40,927 bases of DNA from Desulfurivibrionaceae bacterium (lineage in GTDB: Bacteria; Desulfobacterota; Desulfobulbia; Desulfobulbales; UBA5123): NCBI GenBank assembly GCA_030145325.1, contig JAQYVW010000021.1, positions 1 through 40,927 of the forward strand, given 5' to 3'. The position numbers and the translations under genes were made by a program. How positions within the stretch are numbered: the first letter of the stretch is position 1; each line of letters begins with the position of its first letter. Below the pieces are notes generated by a model. That model worked only from the letters and a program-made list of their open reading frames with translations, made no database searches and was not told the origin of the DNA. Positions 35,493 to 40,927 of the stretch are shown in pieces.

Positions 35493-35569
35493 CTCCGAGG
35501 CGCGGTGGTGTCGCGAAAGCGGAGGCATACATGTGGTATGTTGAGCATTTCGCTAACCTGCCGCAATGC
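35493..35569 (+). other. Potential structured leader of the sensor-kinase gene
   Basis: Three hairpins in a row: CTCCG (35493-35497)/CGGAG (35520-35524) with inner CGCG/CGCG, CATAC/GTATG (35526-35540), and GCATT/AATGC (35545-35569). They lie 75-150 bases before the kinase start in a 225-base gap. No known riboswitch was recognised. Confidence 0.3.
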
Positions 35570-35642
35570 AGTAGAGCGGACTTTTTGTGACGCTATCAAT
35601 ATTTTCCGCTGGTTGTTCGCAACCGGTAGCCATAAAAGAGAT

Positions 35643-36722
35643 ATGAGTCAAGTTTCCTTTGATGAAGCCGACCAGCTTCGAGAGTTCCTTTTTGCGGTTA
35701 TTGAAAGCCTGCCCAATGGGATGTTGTTTGCCGACCGTGATGGTTTGGTGGTCGCCATCAACCAGAAGGCCCGTAAACTCCTCGGTCTGGTTGGTTTCTC
35801 CGTGCAAGATCGTTCCTGTTGGGATCTTTTGCAACATGTGCTGCAAGTGAGTCGCGTGGATTTAGCCAGGTTGCAGGGGGCGGGTGCAAATCTTCTCTGT
35901 GAGGTGGCAACCAGCGATAAAACCGGGCCAAAACGGTACCTCTCCATTGCTCGTAAAGAGCTGAGAAGTCCATTCTTGCAGATGGGAGGATTCTTTCTTT
36001 CGGTGGAGGATGTTACCTATCTTCATCTAGCCGAGGCCCAGTTTGATCGCCAGCGTCGCTTTGAGGCCATGCAGGAAATGGCGGTTTGTATGAGCCAGGA
36101 ATTGAAAAATCCTTTGGGGAGCTTGGAGTTGTTTGCGTCGATGTTGAATCGGGAGTTAGCCGCCGACCCTGATAGTCAGCGCATTACCACCCGGATGATC
36201 GGTGCCATCCATACCATGGATCATCTGCTCAACAACTATGTTACCTTTGCCAGTCTCCCTGAGCCATGTTTGGGGCGGGTTAATGTTCGCCGCTGGTTGG
36301 ATGAAGTGGTGGAGCAGGTGCGGCAACTTGATAAGGCTGACAAGGTATCGTTTTCGTGTCATTATACCCATGGGCAAGAGGAGATTGTCGGCGATGAGGC
36401 GCTGTTGCGGCAGTTGCTTTTCAATCTACTACTGAACGGGGTGGAAAGCATGGCCGGAGGGGAGGTATCGGTATTCAGTCGCAGTCTCCCTGCCGAGGAA
36501 GGGAATTCGCCGTTTCTTGAAGTAAAGGTTGTTGACCAAGGAAGCGGCATTGCTGCGAAGAATCTCCAGCGGATATTTGATCCCTTTTTTACCACCAAGG
36601 ATCGGGCTAGCGGTTTGGGCCTTGCGGCTGCGCATTATATTGTCGGGGCGCATCATGGCTTGATTCGGCAGGAAAGTCGGGAAGGCGAGGGGGCAGTTTT
36701 TACGGTGCTGCTTCCTGAGTGA
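35643..36722 (+). CDS. FlrB-like sensor histidine kinase lacking the phosphoacceptor His
   Basis: A 359-residue soluble kinase: PAS-like sensor (about 10-120, VIESLPNGMLFADRDGLVVAINQKARKLLG), then the H-box helix and an HATPase_c domain with N box LLFNLLLNGVE, G1 VVDQGSGI, F box RIFDPFFTTK and G2 GLGLAAAHYI. At the H box the sequence is MSQELKNPLGSLELF: Gln152 (CAG, 36096-36098) occupies the place of the usual His in HEIRNPLGS. So ATP binding looks intact but His phosphorylation does not. ATG 35643 is preferred (AAAGAGA upstream). The response regulator downstream is the obvious partner. Confidence 0.85.
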   Translation: MSQVSFDEADQLREFLFAVIESLPNGMLFADRDGLVVAINQKARKLLGLVGFSVQDRSCWDLLQHVLQVSRVDLARLQGAGANLLCEVATSDKTGPKRYLSIARKELRSPFLQMGGFFLSVEDVTYLHLAEAQFDRQRRFEAMQEMAVCMSQELKNPLGSLELFASMLNRELAADPDSQRITTRMIGAIHTMDHLLNNYVTFASLPEPCLGRVNVRRWLDEVVEQVRQLDKADKVSFSCHYTHGQEEIVGDEALLRQLLFNLLLNGVESMAGGEVSVFSRSLPAEEGNSPFLEVKVVDQGSGIAAKNLQRIFDPFFTTKDRASGLGLAAAHYIVGAHHGLIRQESREGEGAVFTVLLPE

Positions 36723-36818
36723 AACTTGTTAGTGTCTTGGGGATGTCCCTTTTTTCTCTTTTTCCGTGGCATTGCGTGTAATTGCTTGTTTCCTGATGGG
36801 TACGAGTTAATCAAAAAA

Positions 36819-36976
36819 GGTAACTGCTCACAGGGTACCGAATCTGCCGCGTTATCGCCCTGCTCACATACCAATGTATGTTTCGCAGAACGATGCCTTT
36901 CATCTCCGGCACCCTGCAAACAGTTAAAATTACGCTCATATTGGGAGAATTAGCCGCGCCCCCGTGAGTAGTTACC
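36819..36976. mobile_element. 158-bp MITE-like repeat in front of the response regulator
   Basis: Ends GGTAACTGCTCAC (36819-36831) and GTGAGTAGTTACC (36964-36976) are inverted (12 of 13) and flanked by AAAAAA on both sides, a possible target duplication. The interior contains TGCTCACATA shared with 17895. The ends match the repeat at 25485. The right end supplies an in-frame GTG to the regulator gene. Confidence 0.75.
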
Positions 36977-36993
36977 AAAAAAGATATGAATTG

Positions 36994-38421
36994 ATGACGG
37001 TAAACGGACAAAAAATACTGGTGGTGGACGATGAGCAAAACATGCGCATCGCTCTCTATGAAGCCTTAAGTCGGAACGGTTACGAGGTGTCGGTGGCCGA
37101 AAACGGTCAGATGGCTTTGGAAATGGTGGAGAAGAGTCCGCCGGATATGCTGATTACCGATATCAAGATGCCCTCATTGGATGGGATTCAGCTTTTGGGT
37201 CGGATCAAGGCGTTGCGGCCTTCTTTGCCGGTGGTGATCATCACAGGTTTTGCCACCGTGGATACGGCCGTGGAGGCAATGAAGCAGGGGGCGGTTGATT
37301 ATATCATCAAGCCTTTTTCCGTTGAGGTCATCGAGGAAACGGTGGCGAGAGTTTTTGCCTCTAAGGTCGAACTTCCTTCTGCTGTTTCAGCGCCGTTGCC
37401 GGCGAAGAGCACTGGCCGGGATAATTCTGTAACATCCCGACCTGTTATTGGTAAGGACGATCAATTGCTAAAATTACTTGCCAAGGCCAAGAGTGTGGCT
37501 TCAAGCAAGGCAACGGTGTTGATCCTTGGTGAGTCCGGTACCGGCAAGGAGGTTTTTGCCCGTTATCTACATGAGCAGAGTGATCGGCGTGATGCGCCCT
37601 TTGTTGCCTTGAACTGTGCAGCATTGCCGGAGGGATTATTGGAGAGCGAGTTGTTCGGGCATGAAAAGGGGGCGTTTACCGGCGCCATTGCCACCAAAAA
37701 AGGTAAATTTGAGTTGGCGGATGGTGGTACCTTGTTGCTTGATGAAATAGGTGAGGTGCCGTTGCATTTGCAGGCCAAACTCCTGCGGGTATTGCAGGAG
37801 GAAGAGGTGGATCGTCTTGGCGGCAAGGGGCCGACCAAGGTGGATGTGCATGTTCTCGCCACCACCAACCGCGATCTTAAGGAAGCGGCGGCGGCAGGAG
37901 AATTTAGACAGGATCTCTATTATCGCCTGAATGTGATTCCGTTGCGGCTACCGCCCTTACGGGCACGGCCAACGGATATTCCGTTGTTGACTGAATTTTT
38001 TATAGAGAAATATTCAGGACGTTACAATAAACCGCTTAAGAAACTTTCCCGCGCCGCGCAGGGGTTATTTCTTGCCAATCAATGGCCCGGTAATGTCAGG
38101 GAGATGGAAAACCTTATTGAGCGAGGGGTGCTTCTTTCGGCTGGTGATGAATTGGAGCCCTGGGATTTTTGGGATGATGCCGAGTTGTCGTCGGGTGACG
38201 ATGTTCCCGCCATTGTTCCCGGCAGCGGAGAAGCAGTCTCGCCGGTTGTTGAAGACTCGGGTGAGGTCAAGAGCCTCAGGGATGTTGAGCGTCAAATGAT
38301 CCTACAGGCCCTTCGGAAAACTGACGATAATCGAACCCACGCTGCCAAAATGTTGGGGATCAGCGTGCGGACGCTTCGTAATAAATTACAGGAATATCGT
38401 GAGCAGGGGCACCTTGCCTGA
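36994..38421 (+). CDS. NtrC/FlrC-family sigma-54 response regulator
   Basis: A 475-residue regulator. Receiver: VVDDEQ, D56 in MLITDIKMPS, Thr in IITGFATVD, Lys in YIIKPFS. AAA+: Walker [13 protein letters not shown], intact GAFTGA, Walker B GGTLLLDEIGE, NVREMENLIERG. Fis-like HTH: THAAKMLGISVRTLRNKL. It likely activates the flgB promoter downstream and other flagellar genes. ATG 36994 (MTVNGQKILVVDDE) fits the family start; an in-frame GTG at 36964 lies inside the mobile repeat. No strong ribosome-binding site is seen for the ATG. Confidence 0.93.
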   Translation: MTVNGQKILVVDDEQNMRIALYEALSRNGYEVSVAENGQMALEMVEKSPPDMLITDIKMPSLDGIQLLGRIKALRPSLPVVIITGFATVDTAVEAMKQGAVDYIIKPFSVEVIEETVARVFASKVELPSAVSAPLPAKSTGRDNSVTSRPVIGKDDQLLKLLAKAKSVASSKATVLILGESGTGKEVFARYLHEQSDRRDAPFVALNCAALPEGLLESELFGHEKGAFTGAIATKKGKFELADGGTLLLDEIGEVPLHLQAKLLRVLQEEEVDRLGGKGPTKVDVHVLATTNRDLKEAAAAGEFRQDLYYRLNVIPLRLPPLRARPTDIPLLTEFFIEKYSGRYNKPLKKLSRAAQGLFLANQWPGNVREMENLIERGVLLSAGDELEPWDFWDDAELSSGDDVPAIVPGSGEAVSPVVEDSGEVKSLRDVERQMILQALRKTDDNRTHAAKMLGISVRTLRNKLQEYREQGHLA

Positions 38422-38551
38422 CCGAGAGGAACGGCTTGCAGGTGTTCATTTCTTCTTGTCTGGCAATGGTTTAGGTGTGAAAGGGGTGGGTTGAGGTAGT
38501 TGCTGGTGGCGAGGTTGGGTGTTGTTGCCGTGACGGGTTTAAGGTGTCTTC

Positions 38552-38567
38552 TGGCATTGTATTTGCA
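38552..38567 (+). promoter_or_regulatory. Sigma-54 promoter of the flgB operon
   Basis: TGGCATTGTATTTGCA keeps the invariant GG and GC with the required 10-base separation and fits the -24/-12 consensus TGGCAC-N5-TTGCA well. It lies 47 bases upstream of flgB and directly downstream of two sigma-54 activator genes. Confidence 0.9.
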
Positions 38568-38613
38568 TGTTTCTTGTCTGTACTGTTTGGGCCAATTGAA
38601 TCGGGAGGATACA

Positions 38614-39000
38614 ATGCTGACTAGTAAACTATTTGGAGGAGCGCTGGCGACAACGGCAAAGGCGCTGGATCTTCGTATGGAGCGGCAAGGACTGATCCAG
38701 TCCAACATCGCCAATATGGAGACTCCTGGCTACAAGATGAAGGATTTCTCCTTTGCTAAGGTGATGGAAAGTGTTGCCAGTGGGCAGGAGGAGTTAACCA
38801 GGACCAACGCCAAACATATCGCCCTTGATCCCATGGAGGTAAGTAAGTCCAGCTCTTTTGCTGAGGAAGAGCGACCAGTGGACCTTGATGAAGAGATGGG
38901 CAAGCTCGCCGAGAATCAGTTGATGTATCAGGTAACGACGAAGATGATAACCAAGAAGTTGGGTTGGCTTCGTTATGCCATTGATGAGGGAGGGAAATAA
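38614..39000 (+). CDS. flgB: Flagellar basal-body rod protein FlgB
   Basis: A 128-residue proximal rod protein. LDLRMERQGLIQSNIANMETPGYK is the N-terminal rod/hook motif with ANxxTPGYK; NQLMYQVTTKMITKKLGWLRYAI is the C-terminal helix. GGGAGGA precedes ATG 38614, which is the family start; in-frame sequence before it is leader. First gene of the basal-body operon, behind the sigma-54 promoter. Confidence 0.96.
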   Translation: MLTSKLFGGALATTAKALDLRMERQGLIQSNIANMETPGYKMKDFSFAKVMESVASGQEELTRTNAKHIALDPMEVSKSSSFAEEERPVDLDEEMGKLAENQLMYQVTTKMITKKLGWLRYAIDEGGK

Positions 39001-39003
39001 TAA

Positions 39004-39438
39004 ATGGATATCCTGACCGCAATGCAAATTAGTGGTTCTGCCTTGAAGGCTGAACGGGCCAGGCTTAATATTACGGCCATGAATATGGCCAATGCCAATA
39101 CCACCCGAACCATCGAGGGCGGTCCTTATCGAGCCAAGTCGGTTGTTTTTGCCGCCAAGCCTTTGGCTAAATCTTTTCAAGATACCTTGGAATCCAGCAA
39201 TGAGCGGTTACGCAAGGTCGAGGTGGTCAAGGTGGTTGAAGACAAGACACCTTTTCGTGAGATTTATGATCCCTCCCATCCCGATGCCGATGCCAATGGT
39301 ATCGTCCAGATGCCCAATGTTAATATTGTTGAACAGACCGTTGATATGATGAATGCGCGGCGGGCATACGAGGCCAATGTAACGGCGTTGAGCGCGGCCA
39401 AAAGTATGGCTTTGAAGGCCATGGATATCAGCCGATAA
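39004..39438 (+). CDS. flgC: Flagellar basal-body rod protein FlgC
   Basis: A 144-residue rod protein. MDILTAMQISGSALKAERARLNITAMNMANANTT is the N-terminal motif; GIVQMPNVNIVEQTVDMMNARRAYEANVTALSAAK the C-terminal flagellar-rod motif. It starts four bases after flgB with GAGGGAGG in the flgB end. Confidence 0.97.
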   Translation: MDILTAMQISGSALKAERARLNITAMNMANANTTRTIEGGPYRAKSVVFAAKPLAKSFQDTLESSNERLRKVEVVKVVEDKTPFREIYDPSHPDADANGIVQMPNVNIVEQTVDMMNARRAYEANVTALSAAKSMALKAMDISR

Positions 39439-39477
39439 TGGATTCAGGATTGATTTTTTTTGATCAAGGAGATGGCG

Positions 39478-39780
39478 ATGAGTGACATGATGATAAAAGG
39501 ATTGGCTAACAGTCCTGTAACGGCAGGCATCAGCAAGCAAACTGGTGAGTCATCTGCCGCTGGTGGTTTCGGGGCAGTATTGAAAGATGCCATTGCCTCC
39601 GTAAATAAAAGTGAGCAAGAGGCTAATACCATGATTACCGGTCTGGCCAGTGGGCAGCACGCTAATATTCATGAGACCATGATCGCCATGGAAAAAGCGG
39701 ATATCTCTTTTCGGCTTGCCACCAAGGTCCAGGGAAAGGTGCTTGAGGCGTATAAAGAGGTAATGAGGACGCCGTTGTAA
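39478..39780 (+). CDS. fliE: Flagellar hook-basal body complex protein FliE
   Basis: A 100-residue adapter between MS ring and rod. FGAVLKDAIASVNKSEQEANTMITGLASGQHANIHETMIAMEKADISFRLATKVQGKVLEAYKEVMRTPL is typical, ending in the conserved YxExMR-like tail. ATG 39478 is seven bases after AAGGAG. Confidence 0.95.
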   Translation: MSDMMIKGLANSPVTAGISKQTGESSAAGGFGAVLKDAIASVNKSEQEANTMITGLASGQHANIHETMIAMEKADISFRLATKVQGKVLEAYKEVMRTPL

Positions 39781-39849
39781 TCCGGGTGGTGAGGATGCTT
39801 GGTATGGTTACGTTTGGGGTTGACGGTTTGAAGCAGGAAAGGTGAATTG

Positions 39850-40927
39850 ATGGCAGCAGGCAAGGATATTTTTGGTCAGATCAGCGCAATGTTTTCCGGG
39901 GTTAGTATGACCCAGAAGATTATTGGCGGCGTGGTGCTTGCCGTCTTGCTGGGTGGACTTCTGACCTTGGTCTTCAGAGGGGGGGGGCAGTCTGGAGATT
40001 ATCAGGTTCTTTATAGTGGTTTGACCCAGCAAGATGCCTCTGAGGTTGTTGCGCGTCTCAAAGAACAGCGTGTTGCCTATCAGCTTGCCGGTAATGGCAG
40101 CGCAATTATGGTTCCCAGCGGGCAGGTGTATGAGGTTCGGCTTAATTTGGCCGGTGAAGGTTTGCCGCGCGGTGGCGGGGTTGGTTTCGAGATTTTCGAC
40201 AAGACCAATCTCGGCACCACCGATTTTGTCCAGAGGCTTAATTATCAGCGTGCCTTGCAGGGGGAGTTGGCCAGAACCATTCGCACCTTCGATCAGGTTG
40301 ATGAAGCGAGGGTGCATATCGCCACGGCCAAAGAATCGGTGTTCATTGAAGATCAGAAACAACCCACGGCCTCGGTGAGCGTTCGTTTGCGCCGGGGTAA
40401 AAAGCTTTCTCAGAATCAAATTCAGAGTATCGTTCATCTGGTGGCAAGCGCTATCTCTGGGCTTACTGCCGAAAATATCACCGTGGTTGATACTGCCGGG
40501 CGTCTTCTTTTTCGACAGGAAGGTGATGAAACTTCTCTGCTTTCCGCCACCCAGCTTGAGTATCAGCTAAAAATAGAAAAAGGACTCCGCAAAAAGGTGG
40601 AGGCGATGCTTGAAGAAGCGGTTGGCGTTGATCATGTCAGGGCTCGGATAACAGCGGAGATGGATTTTAGTCGAAGAAATGTTACTGAGGAAAGTTTTGA
40701 TCCCGAGAGTAAGGTGGTGCGCAGCGAGCAGGTTATGCGTGAGAATGATCAGGGTGGCGACTCGCAGCCGCAGGGGATTCCCGGGGTGAAAGGAAATCTC
40801 GCCACCTTTGCCGGTAGTGGTGAGGGTAGCGATGGGGCCAGTGGCTATCAGCGTAATAATGTCACCAGAAATTATGAGATTAGCCGGGTGACTAAAAATG
40901 TGCAGGAAGCAACCGGTGGGGTCAAGC
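39850..40927 (+). CDS. fliF: Flagellar MS-ring protein FliF, N-terminal part
   Basis: The open frame runs past the window end with at least 359 residues. One N-terminal membrane segment (IIGGVVLAVLLGGLLTLVF), then the ring-building motifs: YQVLYSGLTQQDASEVVARLKEQ, LPRGGGVGFEIFDKTNLGTTDFVQRLNYQRALQGELARTI and VHIATAKESVFIEDQKQPTASVSV. Codons 44-46 are GGG GGG GGG (39979-39987). AGGAAAGG precedes ATG 39850. Confidence 0.97.
   Translation, partial: MAAGKDIFGQISAMFSGVSMTQKIIGGVVLAVLLGGLLTLVFRGGGQSGDYQVLYSGLTQQDASEVVARLKEQRVAYQLAGNGSAIMVPSGQVYEVRLNLAGEGLPRGGGVGFEIFDKTNLGTTDFVQRLNYQRALQGELARTIRTFDQVDEARVHIATAKESVFIEDQKQPTASVSVRLRRGKKLSQNQIQSIVHLVASAISGLTAENITVVDTAGRLLFRQEGDETSLLSATQLEYQLKIEKGLRKKVEAMLEEAVGVDHVRARITAEMDFSRRNVTEESFDPESKVVRSEQVMRENDQGGDSQPQGIPGVKGNLATFAGSGEGSDGASGYQRNNVTRNYEISRVTKNVQEATGGVK

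Noticed and set aside
35461-35580. c-di-GMP (GEMM) riboswitch before the kinase gene
   Set aside because: Hairpins are present but the conserved GEMM core and tetraloop-receptor sequences are not found.

Overview
The window reads as chromosome of a Gram-negative, motile, anaerobic bacterium. The best guess is a sulfate- or sulfur-metabolising Desulfobacterota, possibly Desulfobulbales. The clues are a UGA-decoded (seleno) ArsC-like protein, a triheme c7-type cytochrome lipoprotein, a DsrE-family sulfur-relay-like protein, a two-subunit [4Fe-4S] fumarase, and a sigma-54/NtrC-type flagellar regulatory cluster. This placement is inference from gene content, not from a phylogenetic test.

Layout. 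1-740: 3' end of a 5S rRNA with terminator, a heptanucleotide tandem repeat, and the decayed right end of an IS4-family element. 745-4957: serine beta-lactamase-like hydrolase (minus strand), then a selenoprotein (TGA at 2591 in frame, followed by a hairpin), triheme cytochrome lipoprotein, DsrE-like protein and a sterol-desaturase-like membrane oxygenase. 5019-10377 (minus): an overlapping operon of a DUF748/AsmA-like giant, nitroreductase, PrmA-like methyltransferase and Cys-cluster protein. 10649-13789: plsC, ldcA, coaX, cutA and a zinc-ribbon microprotein. 14006-17773: a hypothetical protein, a CheY-like protein, a possible Csr/Rsm-type sRNA with terminator, a histidine kinase, rsmI and rlmE. 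18042-21994: yebC-ruvC-ruvA-ruvB-panB. 22379-26161: motA-motB-PilZ and the two fumarase subunits. 26250-30734 (minus): ftsE-ftsX-envC-ctpA, the divisome module that controls peptidoglycan splitting. 30897-32212: an intact IS4-family element with target duplication. 32244-40927: sigma-54 activator, TPR protein, sensor kinase, NtrC-type regulator, a sigma-54 promoter, then flgB-flgC-fliE-fliF (fliF cut by the window end).

How it fits together. The right-hand third is the early flagellar regulatory and basal-body locus. The motor genes motA/motB with a PilZ protein lie about 15 kb upstream. Three things there look disturbed or unusual. The IS element separates a strong-looking sigma-70 promoter from the sigma-54 activator gene. 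The sensor kinase has Gln where the phosphoacceptor His should be. A small mobile repeat abuts the start of the response-regulator gene. A codon-aligned G9 tract in fliF is a possible slippage site.

Several non-autonomous repeats lie in the intergenic regions: a 299-bp element with 8-bp target duplication at 22030, two elements sharing the terminus GTAACTGCTCAC at 25485 and 36819, and an imperfect inverted repeat at 17818. The most easily missed coding feature is the selenoprotein, because its UGA codon splits the reading frame.
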